From contig NZ_SNUQ01000001.1 in the NCBI RefSeq assembly GCF_012027555.1, positions 677,661-741,660 of the forward strand: 64,000 bases of DNA, given 5' to 3'. The DNA comes from Thermococcus sp. CX2 (GTDB taxonomy: Archaea > Methanobacteriota_B > Thermococci > Thermococcales > Thermococcaceae). Shown here one piece after another: positions 16,938-24,110 of this stretch; within the stretch, counting starts at the first letter, position 1; each line of letters begins with the position of its first letter. The translations under genes were made by a program, and so were the position numbers. Under the pieces are notes generated by a model, which saw nothing but the letters and a program-made list of their open reading frames with translations, was not told the DNA's origin and searched no databases.

Positions 16938-17207
16938 CTAATGCTCTTTAAAACCAACAAGTACTGTAACTATGACCACAATTAGCCATACCCACCCCAT
17001 TGCACCCAGGTACATGGAAGGAACACTTCCGCTACGGGTTCCCCAAACCATAAAGCCCATGAGCACCATGAAGATCGCCATTTCCAGCTGGATTATCCAC
17101 GAAACCTTGTTGCGGCTTGCAAAGGAATCTCTGAACGCAAAAAGTAAAAGGAGGTATACAGCCCCTCCAAGTATTCCCGCGTATGCCCCATACTCTACCC
17201 ACGACAT
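16938..17207 (-). CDS. small membrane protein, 89 aa, island gene
   Basis: The product starts MSWVEYGAYAGILGGAVYLL and has about three hydrophobic segments (residues 8-24, 40-57, 68-85). They are separated by a basic loop (FRDSFASRNK) and a short TRSGSVPS loop. I do not recognise the family. It is the last of four same-strand island genes and is a candidate immunity or accessory membrane protein for the Cys-rich precursor upstream. GGTGAA precedes the ATG at 17207; an ATG at 17219 is the alternative. Confidence 0.65.
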   Translation of the reverse strand: MSWVEYGAYAGILGGAVYLLLLFAFRDSFASRNKVSWIIQLEMAIFMVLMGFMVWGTRSGSVPSMYLGAMGWVWLIVVIVTVLVGFKEH

Positions 17208-17250
17208 AAGTTTCACCATCTATTATTTATGATGTACAACAGGAGCAGCG

Positions 17251-17430
17251 TCATCTTCCTGCCCTGGATAACCCAATTCCCACAATACTCCATCCTGCAA
17301 TGAACCCGAAATAGACAACTGCTGGGAACTCTCGCCCCATAATCGTCGATACTGCCAGTAATCCAATGGCACCTCCAATCGCTCCCAGTAATATCCACAT
17401 TTTCAACCAACCATTTTCAAACTTAATCAT
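17251..17430 (-). CDS. small membrane protein, 59 aa, island gene
   Basis: The product starts MIKFENGWLKMWILLGAIGG and has two predicted membrane spans with Gly-rich faces, ending SIVGIGLSRAGR. AGGTGAGT precedes the ATG at 17430. No family recognised. Its size and position next to a secreted Cys-rich precursor fit a small immunity-type protein, but that is inference. A competing frame at 17213-17410 has no SD. Confidence 0.6.
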   Translation of the reverse strand: MIKFENGWLKMWILLGAIGGAIGLLAVSTIMGREFPAVVYFGFIAGWSIVGIGLSRAGR

Positions 17431-17524
17431 TAGACTCACCTGTCGGGATACTAATCCTAACCAAACTCATCATATTAAAGCAATAATTCAACAGATACTA
17501 CCCTCTAACACGGATATCATTGAC

Positions 17525-17908
17525 CTACCCAGATTCCATTGCTGGTTTCGTATTTCTCCAGTTATACATTTCAAGCAAGCTACTAACTATCCCAATGATC
17601 GCCACAGCCTTAATAAAATTCCCCTCTAACAATATCAAAATCAAACTCCCAAACATCACAACTAGAGAGCACTTAACAATCCGAATGTTCTTGTGAAGTT
17701 CGGGAACAAATAAAGCAGCCAAATACAAGTTAACAAGAACCATGTAAAAATTTCCCACAAGGGCCCCATAGCATGCTCCGAACAACAGAAGCAGGGTAAT
17801 GAAAATCCCAACTAAAGGCCATTTTTTTCGCATAGATGTCTTAACTAAGAGCACCGATAACAAAGCCCCGAGTATAAATGCAATCAAGTAGATTACGTTT
17901 TCTGACAT
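17525..17908 (-). CDS. membrane protein, 127 aa, island gene
   Basis: The product has four hydrophobic segments: residues 4-22, 30-50, 52-68, and about 80-110. A basic KTSMRKKW loop follows the first and the tail is soluble. GGAGGGGGGAGT is a strong SD directly before the ATG. It starts 50 bases after the Cys-rich precursor stop, so the two are probably co-transcribed. Family not recognised. The base composition is clearly lower in G+C than in the ribosomal genes nearby. Confidence 0.7.
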   Translation of the reverse strand: MSENVIYLIAFILGALLSVLLVKTSMRKKWPLVGIFITLLLLFGACYGALVGNFYMVLVNLYLAALFVPELHKNIRIVKCSLVVMFGSLILILLEGNFIKAVAIIGIVSSLLEMYNWRNTKPAMESG

Positions 17909-17958
17909 ACTCCCCCCTCCACTATCTCAGACATGAAAAATAAAAAAGATTTTGACAC

Positions 17959-18921
17959 TCATGGTAGTGCATTACAACATGCTGGTACACCAAAGCAACA
18001 GTAGATACAAACATATGCAATCCCTGAAGCTGCTGCAAGCTGAAGATATGCTGTAGCGATAGAAATCCCAAGTACAGTAGCAACACAGAATATAACTCCT
18101 GTCCCTCCAGTTATGGCAATGCATCCAAGTATAGCCTGGATCACAGAGCCACACAGCGTACAGTTAATAGAACACCAGATAATATTTGTGTCCATAATAA
18201 AAGCTGTTCCTCCTGCTTTCTCCTGGTTATATTCTGGGAGCTTGAGTCTTACCAAGTGCGAGAGGTGTCTCAGCTCATAAGCGCTCCTGCCCCAAATCCA
18301 GTTCGTCTCATCACCCCTGCGTAGCTCCATGAGAACCTTATTCAGCGTCCAGTAGTACTCCGAAAGGGTCAGGTTGTCGGCAGTAATAATCGTGTCCCCA
18401 ACGGGCACAACCCTATCCTCATCCTTCGGAGCAATGTCCATGCCCGTAAGGAAGACCCTATACTCACCGGTCTTTGGATCCGTGAATATTCTAGTGACCA
18501 GAGTGAAGTTGTATTGGCTTCTCTCAGCCTTGTAAACGAGCGCGTACATCGTGTAATTGAACGTCTCATTGTACAGGTTAATCCCAAAGAACAGCAACTG
18601 CTCATGCCCTTCACTCATGTTATAAAGCGTGACCACGGAAACGTTGAGGTTAGCAGTCAGATTCGAAGCACTGCATGAGCTTGAATTATGACAAGCGCAT
18701 GAAGAGTTCGTCAAGTTCGCGAAGTCTATTGTTTGATTTACCCAAGTAATGTTAAGCTGGAGTTTTCCCTTGTCATCATACCAAGCGACCACGGCTCTCC
18801 TAAAGGTTATGCTCGTGGCGTTCTCAGTCAAAGCCTTAGTCTCCTGGACAGTTCCAAACTGGAGACTCAACAGCAGGGCAAGCAAGAAGACAGCACCAAC
18901 CTTCTTAGCCCAGCCTTCCAT
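17959..18921 (-). CDS. secreted Cys-rich precursor resembling halocin C8-type archaeocins
   Basis: The product is 320 aa. Residues 1-30 are a Sec signal peptide (basic WAKK, then VFLLALLLSLQFG, Ala at 30). Residues 31-235 are an extracellular domain with about 13 N-x-S/T sequons. A QEKAGG double-glycine motif at 233-238 precedes a hydrophobic Gly/Ala-rich tail (250-320) with ten Cys at 250, 254, 257, 267, 279, 305, 308, 309, 315 and 316. The known halocin C8 precursor has the same layout: secretion signal, a larger N-terminal immunity domain, then a roughly 76-aa peptide with ten Cys. No direct sequence match is claimed. The ATG at 18921 follows GGGGTG. A structural surface protein is the alternative. 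Confidence 0.6.
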   Translation of the reverse strand: MEGWAKKVGAVFLLALLLSLQFGTVQETKALTENATSITFRRAVVAWYDDKGKLQLNITWVNQTIDFANLTNSSCACHNSSSCSASNLTANLNVSVVTLYNMSEGHEQLLFFGINLYNETFNYTMYALVYKAERSQYNFTLVTRIFTDPKTGEYRVFLTGMDIAPKDEDRVVPVGDTIITADNLTLSEYYWTLNKVLMELRRGDETNWIWGRSAYELRHLSHLVRLKLPEYNQEKAGGTAFIMDTNIIWCSINCTLCGSVIQAILGCIAITGGTGVIFCVATVLGISIATAYLQLAAASGIAYVCIYCCFGVPACCNALP

Positions 18922-18964
18922 GATAGACACCCCAAAGATTGTCACCAAATGTAATGTTAAACAC

Positions 18965-18976
18965 CTTAAAAATTTT
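18965..18976 (-). promoter_or_regulatory. putative TATA region of the Cys-rich precursor gene
   Basis: The minus strand reads AGAAAAATTTTTAAGG across this stretch, giving an A-rich BRE-like start and a TTTTTAAG TATA-like core about 45-55 bases upstream of the ATG. Confidence 0.4.
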
Positions 18977-19234
18977 TCTAATTACAAGTTTGAATTAGTT
19001 CCGTTTTTTTTTCGTCATCATTTTCAATTTTCAACAATATCAAAACGACGAGAGTGAGTCAAAAGAGGGGAGAGTAAAAGAGTAGACAAATGAACACAAA
19101 CAACCGTTACTTGTGCAACCAGAGTTTCAGGGGCGCGGGACGAGTTGAATTCCACCCATCAAGCCAACATGACAAAGGCAAACATAATGGAGAGGGGAAC
19201 TAAGGAAAGAATCACAAACCTTGATGAAACTCAA

Positions 19235-19306
19235 CGGGACTATCGTCCCGTGCGTTGGAGCTTCGCTCCAACATCGCGCAGGCAAGCAAGCTTTGGGAAA
19301 AGCTTG
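19235..19306 (+). ncRNA. candidate structured RNA: three adjacent perfect hairpins
   Basis: Three hairpins follow each other within 72 bases: CGGGAC/GTCCCG with loop TATC (19235-19250), GTTGGAGC/GCTCCAAC with loop TTC (19254-19272), and CAAGCTTT/AAAGCTTG with loop GGGA (19287-19306). All stems are perfect. The strand is assigned only because a T-run terminator-like hairpin lies downstream on the plus strand. Confidence 0.3.
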
Positions 19307-19524
19307 ACCAAAAGAGTCTCCTTCTCATAAAATAACGGATAGTATTAGAGTGCACTTTTCAAAACCTGTTGAAGCGTGGGTTTACCCCAAAAGAAGCCCT
19401 TCAAACAGTTTGCACTTTATCCTGGCATCCAAAAGACGCCTTGTGGAGGGCAAACCCTGAGAGATGGCAATTAACGAGTAAACCCCTTGAAAATTGCCAC
19501 TCTTAAAATAGCACTCACTCTTCC

Positions 19525-19552
19525 GCCAGCGCTTGCGCAAGCAAGGGCTGAT
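19525..19552 (+). repeat. dispersed 28-bp repeat, copy 1
   Basis: GCCAGCGCTTGCGCAAGC followed by AAGGGCTGAT. The reverse complement occurs at 38278-38305 with two mismatches. It contains the palindrome GCTTGCGCAAGC. Confidence 0.6.
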
Positions 19553-19782
19553 CGGGGGTGTGGAGGCGGAGCCCCCCGTAGTTTAAGAGAAAACAGGGTT
19601 CGTGGGACAAAGCCCCACTCCGGGGGTTTGAGAGTACAGGAAACTTTGGGAAAGAGCTTCACCAAAAAATTGTAGCTCCTCATTGCGTTACCCCTGAAGG
19701 GCTGGTTTCCCAACTTAAGGCCCGACGTTTTAAGTGAGAATCCTTTTGTAGGGGCCCTTTTGTATAGGTTTGCTTTTCTTTT

Positions 19783-19804
19783 GACGCCCTTCGGGCGTCT
19801 TTTT
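19783..19804 (+). terminator. hairpin plus T-run terminator
   Basis: GACGCCC-TTC-GGGCGTC is a perfect 7-bp stem followed by TTTTT. It is oriented for plus-strand transcripts, although no plus-strand gene is recognised upstream. Confidence 0.55.
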
Positions 19805-19916
19805 AGAGCTAAACCTCGGCAAAAGAGTATTTAACTTAGTTCTCCCTTTCAAACAATCCTATTGATTAAGGAACCACTCAAAAAAGGAACTTTGGGAAGG
19901 AGCTACCAACTTTGAT

Positions 19917-19939
19917 GAAACTTTGCCCCGCAAAGTTTC
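19917..19939 (-). terminator. hairpin at the cbf5 stop
   Basis: GAAACTTTG and CAAAGTTTC form a perfect 9-bp stem with a 5-base loop immediately after the cbf5 reading frame; probably a 3' end or RNA-stability element. Confidence 0.45.
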
Positions 19940-20943
19940 TACCACATCTTTGGGTACCAGTCCCTCGGCATGAAGACCTTATCGACGTCAACCGCTATTC
20001 CCTTGCTCTTCTGGAGCATCTCACCGCTCGTCATGGTGGCCTTACCGAGTGCGACGAGCTCGTCCTTAAGGGTCATCACAGCAACTAAATCGCCCTTCTT
20101 GATACCCTTGTGAACCTTGACTATTCCTGGAACGGCTAAGTCGGCACCGTGAGTGACGGCAGCTACAGCAGAGTCCCTAATCCACACCTTAGGCAGGTGC
20201 TCAACGGCCTTCTCCATCGGCTGTATTGCCTTGCGGAAGTATTCCTCAATGCCGTCCTCCTTCCAGAAGTGATAGTAATCAACAAGGTCGTGGAGGGTCA
20301 CTAAAGTTTCGTCTTCCTTGAATGGGCCGCTTCTGGTACGGCGAAGCTCGGCCATGTGGGCCCCAACACCCAAGGCAAGGCCGATGTGGTGGATCAGTGA
20401 ACGGATGTAGGTTCCCGCCTCTACTCCAACCCGGAAGAGCACGTCCTTGCCATCTATTTCGAGTATCTCAATGTAGTACACCTTCCTCGTCCTCAGCCTT
20501 CTTTTCACGGCACTCCTAAGGGGCGGCCTCTGGATTATCTCCCCCTCAAACTCCTTCATGACGGCGTAGATTTTGTCCTCCGGAACCTCGCCGTGGAGGT
20601 GCATCAGAGCGACATACTCCTTTCCGGCCGGCAATAAAGCCTGAACTACCCTTGTAGCTCTCTCGAGGGCAACGGGAAGAACGCCGCTCACCTTGGGGTC
20701 GAGGGTTCCACCGTGACCGGCTTTGTTAAGGTTGAAGAGCTTCTTAACCCAGGCAACTACCTCGTGGCTTGTAGGGCCTGGAGGCTTGTCGAGGTTGATT
20801 ATGCCGAACTGCATGTGCATCTCCATCGGCCTCTTCTCGGGCGGAAAGCCCCATTTAGGATTGGTCTCGGCCTTCTCGTCCTTTATCAGAACCTCGCGCT
20901 TTATGTCAGCTGGAAGGATTCTCCTAACTTCATCCCTCGCCAT
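19939..20943 (-). CDS. cbf5: tRNA/rRNA pseudouridine synthase Cbf5 (H/ACA RNP catalytic subunit)
   Basis: The product is 334 aa. The TruB-like catalytic domain has GHGGTLDPKVSGVLPVAL with the catalytic Asp, the KEYVALMHLHG strand and the GVEAGTYIRSLIHHIG motif. A C-terminal PUA domain (IRDSAVAAVTHGADLAVPGI) follows. Cbf5 converts uridine to pseudouridine in RNA guided by H/ACA sRNAs with Nop10, Gar1 and L7Ae. The ATG at 20943 follows GGGTGAT. It is the last recognisable gene of the superoperon before the island. Confidence 0.97.
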   Translation of the reverse strand: MARDEVRRILPADIKREVLIKDEKAETNPKWGFPPEKRPMEMHMQFGIINLDKPPGPTSHEVVAWVKKLFNLNKAGHGGTLDPKVSGVLPVALERATRVVQALLPAGKEYVALMHLHGEVPEDKIYAVMKEFEGEIIQRPPLRSAVKRRLRTRKVYYIEILEIDGKDVLFRVGVEAGTYIRSLIHHIGLALGVGAHMAELRRTRSGPFKEDETLVTLHDLVDYYHFWKEDGIEEYFRKAIQPMEKAVEHLPKVWIRDSAVAAVTHGADLAVPGIVKVHKGIKKGDLVAVMTLKDELVALGKATMTSGEMLQKSKGIAVDVDKVFMPRDWYPKMW

Positions 20944-21003
20944 GAGCATCACCCGATGATCGTTACTGTGGGAGTGTTACGGTCTTGCCTTATAAACCTG
21001 CCC

Positions 21004-21720
21004 TCAGAATTTGAATTTATAATCAAAGACGGGCCATCCCGGCAGGTATTTAACGGCCTTTACGTAAGACGGCACGAAGACCTCACTCCTGTTCTTCTCA
21101 ATTGCCCGCAGGATGGCATCGGCAACGTCTTTCGGTTCAATTGAACCCTTCGGATAAGCTAAGTCGTTCCTCGTGAAGAAAGCCGTCTTCACCTGCTTGG
21201 GGTAGACCCTTATCACGTGAATGCCTTTATCCTTCAGCTCCCTCTCAAAGTTGAGCACCATGTAGTGGAGGGCAGCCTTCATTGCGCCATAGGAGGGTAA
21301 ATCAACGGTGTTCACGAACGCCGCCGCGCTTATCACAAAGACGACTTTTCCATCTCTGGGAATCATATCTAAGAGCTCCTTTGTGAGCAGGACTGGGGCT
21401 ATTATATTCACCCTGAAAAGCCCCTCAAGCTCCTCCTCGCTCTGCTCAAGAAGGGGCTTGGCTACGGCAAAGCCGGCATTGTTGATGAGGAGATCGAGCT
21501 GTTCAATTTCCTTTTGTTTCAGCTCATCTCTGATCTCCTTTGCCGCCCCTCTTTTACTTAAATCCGCAACAATGTAGTCAAAATTCCCTAGGGATTTTAG
21601 CTCTTCAAGAGCTTTTTCATTCCTGCCAACGCCGATGACAAAATAACCTCTCTTTACCAGCCCCTTCACAAGGAGCCTACCAATCCCGCCAGAAGCACCA
21701 GTGACAAGCGCATTTTTCAT
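21004..21720 (-). CDS. short-chain dehydrogenase/reductase (SDR)
   Basis: The product is 238 aa with the Rossmann motif LVTGASGGIGRLLVKGL, the NNAGFA motif, Ser in VFVISAAAF, and the catalytic YGAMKAAL (Tyr-x-x-x-Lys). It is an NAD(P)H-dependent oxidoreductase of the classical SDR type; the substrate is unknown. The ATG at 21720 follows GGTGGGAT. It sits between eL14 and cbf5, where a metabolic enzyme is not expected, and it appears to have its own ribosome site and normal G+C. Confidence 0.9.
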   Translation of the reverse strand: MKNALVTGASGGIGRLLVKGLVKRGYFVIGVGRNEKALEELKSLGNFDYIVADLSKRGAAKEIRDELKQKEIEQLDLLINNAGFAVAKPLLEQSEEELEGLFRVNIIAPVLLTKELLDMIPRDGKVVFVISAAAFVNTVDLPSYGAMKAALHYMVLNFERELKDKGIHVIRVYPKQVKTAFFTRNDLAYPKGSIEPKDVADAILRAIEKNRSEVFVPSYVKAVKYLPGWPVFDYKFKF

Positions 21721-21772
21721 AGATCCCACCCGAGTAAGATAGAAAAGAGAGGTTAAATAGCTTGGCTTAACT

Positions 21773-22024
21773 TCAAGCCAAGCTTATTCCAGCCTGCTCA
21801 AGGGCGGCCTTAACGGCCTCGTCGTCGGCGCCCCTCTCAATGCTGACCCTCTCTGGGAGGGGCTCAAGGTGCTTGACGTTCATCCTCCTGCGCTTGACCT
21901 TGTTGAGGCCAGCGCCGGTAACGAGGACGAAGTTCTTGTCGATGACGTCAACGACGACGACCTTCTGACCGGCCCTCCTTCCGGCAATAACAACGGCGAT
22001 TCTTCCAACCTCAATAGCTGGCAT
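21773..22024 (-). CDS. rpl14e: ribosomal protein eL14
   Basis: The product is 83 aa. It starts [19 protein letters not shown] with a KOW-like fold and has [18 protein letters not shown] in the middle. The start directly abuts the cmk stop, matching the usual archaeal eL34-Cmk-eL14-Cbf5 order. Confidence 0.96.
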   Translation of the reverse strand: MPAIEVGRIAVVIAGRRAGQKVVVVDVIDKNFVLVTGAGLNKVKRRRMNVKHLEPLPERVSIERGADDEAVKAALEQAGISLA

Positions 22025-22606
22025 TCATCCCACCTCCACATTTTTTCTTTTCAACCCCGTGTCGCCATCGGGGTAAAGGTGGTCGATGGCGGCCTTCACG
22101 ATTGCGAAGACCCCATCGGGCGACCATTTCGAAGTGTTTATGATTAAATCATATATCGACTTGTCTTCGATGTCAATACCGTAGAGGTTTAAATACCTTT
22201 TCCTGTTGCCCTTCTCCCTTTCGGCAATCTGCATGAAGGCTTCCTCTACGGAGATACCCTCTCTACGGGCGACGCGTTCGGCCCTAACGCGCATGGGCGC
22301 ATCGAGCCATATCTTAAGATCCGCATCCTTAACCATCCAGCCGGCGAGCCTGCCCTCGATGACGACGTTGCACTCCTTGGCCGCCTCGATCTGCCTCCTG
22401 TCAACTTCCCGGTCTATCTCGGGGTGGAGCTCCGCATATTCCTGGAACTCCTGCAGGGTCATGCCCATCTCCTTGGCCATCTGGCGGAAGATTAGGCCAG
22501 CGTAGATGTGCTTGAAGCCATAGTGTCTGGCGAGGTTCCTGCAAAGGGTCGTGGTGCCTGAACCGGCCAGGCCGCTGACGGTTATGACGAGGCAGTCCCG
22601 GGGCAT
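22025..22606 (-). CDS. cmk: cytidylate kinase
   Basis: The product is 193 aa. It has the P-loop ITVSGLAGSGTTTLCRNLA, the VVIEGRLAGWM motif and a lid segment with AERVARREGISVEEA. It phosphorylates CMP/dCMP with ATP. The start is taken at ATG 22606 after GTGATG; ATG 22612 is possible. It lies between eL34 and eL14. Confidence 0.93.
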   Translation of the reverse strand: MPRDCLVITVSGLAGSGTTTLCRNLARHYGFKHIYAGLIFRQMAKEMGMTLQEFQEYAELHPEIDREVDRRQIEAAKECNVVIEGRLAGWMVKDADLKIWLDAPMRVRAERVARREGISVEEAFMQIAEREKGNRKRYLNLYGIDIEDKSIYDLIINTSKWSPDGVFAIVKAAIDHLYPDGDTGLKRKNVEVG

Positions 22607-22616
22607 GTGCATCACT

Positions 22617-22883
22617 TCAGAGGGCAGCCCTGATCTGGGCCTTTATGACCTTCCTCATGCAGCTCGGGCAGAGGTTCGGATACGGCCTCTCTGGCCTCTT
22701 CTTGGTCTTCGGGAGCTTCCGGAGCTCGCTCGGCCTGCCGCGTGGAACGCCGTTGAGAGGTCTGCCGCACATAGCGCAGTGAGCTATTTTTGGCTTCTTC
22801 CTTTCAAAGTGTATGACCGTCCTCCCGCCCGGAGTCCTGACGTACTTCCTTCTCCATGACCTTGACCTGTACATGGGCTTCAT
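22617..22883 (-). CDS. rpl34e: ribosomal protein eL34
   Basis: The product is 88 aa. It starts [20 protein letters not shown] and has two Cys pairs (CAMC and CPSC) for zinc. The ATG at 22883 follows GAGGTGAGAGA; the frame upstream is open but has no SD. Confidence 0.96.
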   Translation of the reverse strand: MKPMYRSRSWRRKYVRTPGGRTVIHFERKKPKIAHCAMCGRPLNGVPRGRPSELRKLPKTKKRPERPYPNLCPSCMRKVIKAQIRAAL

Positions 22884-22925
22884 TTCTCTCACCTCGCAAT
22901 GCCTTTTTGTCAAGCGTTTTTAAAT

Positions 22926-23453
22926 TTAACCCATATCGAGGAGCTTCCTAAGGATGTAACCGGTTATCATGGAAGTCATGATGTACCAACCTATGTATCC
23001 CAGCTCGTTGGCTGGAAGGCCCGAGTGGTAGAGCTTGTGGAACCAGTCGAAGAGGAAGAAGTCAAAGGGTGCTTTGGCTATGCCGACCTCTACGTACCAT
23101 CTCCTGAGCCAGCCGAAGAATATCCAGAATATCGGTAGGGTCAGAAGGGTGACCTTGAACATGGTGTCCTTCATGACCTCGCTTTGGAGCCTCATGAGCT
23201 CTATCTGCTCCTGCTGGAGCTTCCTGAGCTTCTTCTCGTCCTTGGAAGCCTGGGCTTCCTTATACTTCTTCTGGAACTCCTTACTCTTCTTCTGGAGCAG
23301 CTTGACCTTCTCCTGGTCAACCAGGACGTAGTTGATTATGGTAAATAACGCACCTAGGATTATTCCCGATACCGTGACTACCCATATTGGCTGGTATGAA
23401 GTTATCAACGGCCCAAACAAGCTGTCAAGGAAAGAGTATATTCCTTCAATCAT
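22926..23453 (-). CDS. DUF106 / EMC3-like membrane insertase (Oxa1 superfamily)
   Basis: The product is 175 aa with an N-terminal membrane span (residues 22-44), a long charged coiled coil ([20 protein letters not shown]) and two or more C-terminal spans. This is the layout of archaeal DUF106 proteins, relatives of YidC/Oxa1, EMC3 and Get1 that help insert membrane proteins. Its position beside secY and adkA is conserved in euryarchaea. It overlaps the adkA stop by 8 bases. Confidence 0.92.
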   Translation of the reverse strand: MIEGIYSFLDSLFGPLITSYQPIWVVTVSGIILGALFTIINYVLVDQEKVKLLQKKSKEFQKKYKEAQASKDEKKLRKLQQEQIELMRLQSEVMKDTMFKVTLLTLPIFWIFFGWLRRWYVEVGIAKAPFDFFLFDWFHKLYHSGLPANELGYIGWYIMTSMITGYILRKLLDMG

Positions 23454-24039
23454 ATTCTCCCACCGCCAGATCTAATACTTCAACAAGTTCGTGAACGGCC
23501 TCTTCAAGACCTTTGTCCTCATGGTTCTCGATTATCTTTATAAGTGCGTTGGAGTGCATTGCGTAGCTAACCGCAGCGGCGCGGTTCAAGTCCTGATGCC
23601 TCTGTATCTGTTCCTCAGTTTCGACGTCTCTGTCGCGCTTGAGGTCCCTAAGCCTTCTACCTAGTATCTCGCTCGGAGTGGCTTCAATTATGACTATGAA
23701 GTTGGGGTTTATGACCTCTATAACCTCCTTGGGGAATCCGAGCAGGTAGCCAACTGGAGTTCTTATAGTGGCGTGGGTGTCGATGAGTATGGGCTCAGTT
23801 TTGGCCATCTCAACTATCCTCCGAGCGGCCTTCATCTGTAGGTCCTTCTGCACATTCGGATTGAGCTTCCTCATCTCGTCCCTGTGCTTCACTAGGCCTG
23901 CCTTCACTGCCTCCTCGAACATCAGGTCGCCAAAGTTCACTAGTTTGAACTTCATCCGAGCCTTTCTAAGGGCAAGCTTGGTTATTGTGCTCTTTCCAAC
24001 ACCTGGGATTCCTGTTATCATGACCACAAACGGCATCAT
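23446..24039 (-). CDS. adkA: adenylate kinase, archaeal type
   Basis: The product is 197 aa with the P-loop [19 protein letters not shown] and the [19 protein letters not shown] segment of the archaeal AdkA family, distinct from bacterial Adk. It interconverts ATP, AMP and ADP. GGGTGA precedes two adjacent ATGs; 24039 is used. It follows secY, a conserved order. Confidence 0.93.
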   Translation of the reverse strand: MMPFVVMITGIPGVGKSTITKLALRKARMKFKLVNFGDLMFEEAVKAGLVKHRDEMRKLNPNVQKDLQMKAARRIVEMAKTEPILIDTHATIRTPVGYLLGFPKEVIEVINPNFIVIIEATPSEILGRRLRDLKRDRDVETEEQIQRHQDLNRAAAVSYAMHSNALIKIIENHEDKGLEEAVHELVEVLDLAVGEYD

Positions 24040-24110
24040 GCTCACCCAAGGAGGTTCTGGGAGAACCTACTCCAAGCTGGTTTAAAAGGTTTTGTGAAGA
24101 AAAGAAAGGG

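Larger units (their letters stand above)
18922..19938. other. 1-kb gene-free stretch with hairpins, repeats and a terminator
   Basis: No convincing gene lies between the Cys-rich precursor and cbf5. Short frames such as the 62-aa one at 19487-19675 have no SD and odd composition. The stretch holds three consecutive perfect hairpins (19235-19306), a repeat also present near 38.3 kb (19525-19552), three copies of a CTTTGGGAA-type motif, a terminator-like hairpin with T-run (19783-19804) and a hairpin directly after the cbf5 stop (19917-19939). It may hold a non-coding RNA or decayed mobile DNA. Confidence 0.6.

Noticed and set aside
17213..17410. 65-codon frame on the minus strand
   Set aside because: Overlaps the better-supported 59-aa membrane gene in another frame and lacks an SD.
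19487..19675. 62-aa frame on the plus strand inside the gene-free stretch
   Set aside because: No SD, unusual composition, and it runs through the dispersed repeat and a hairpin; probably not translated.
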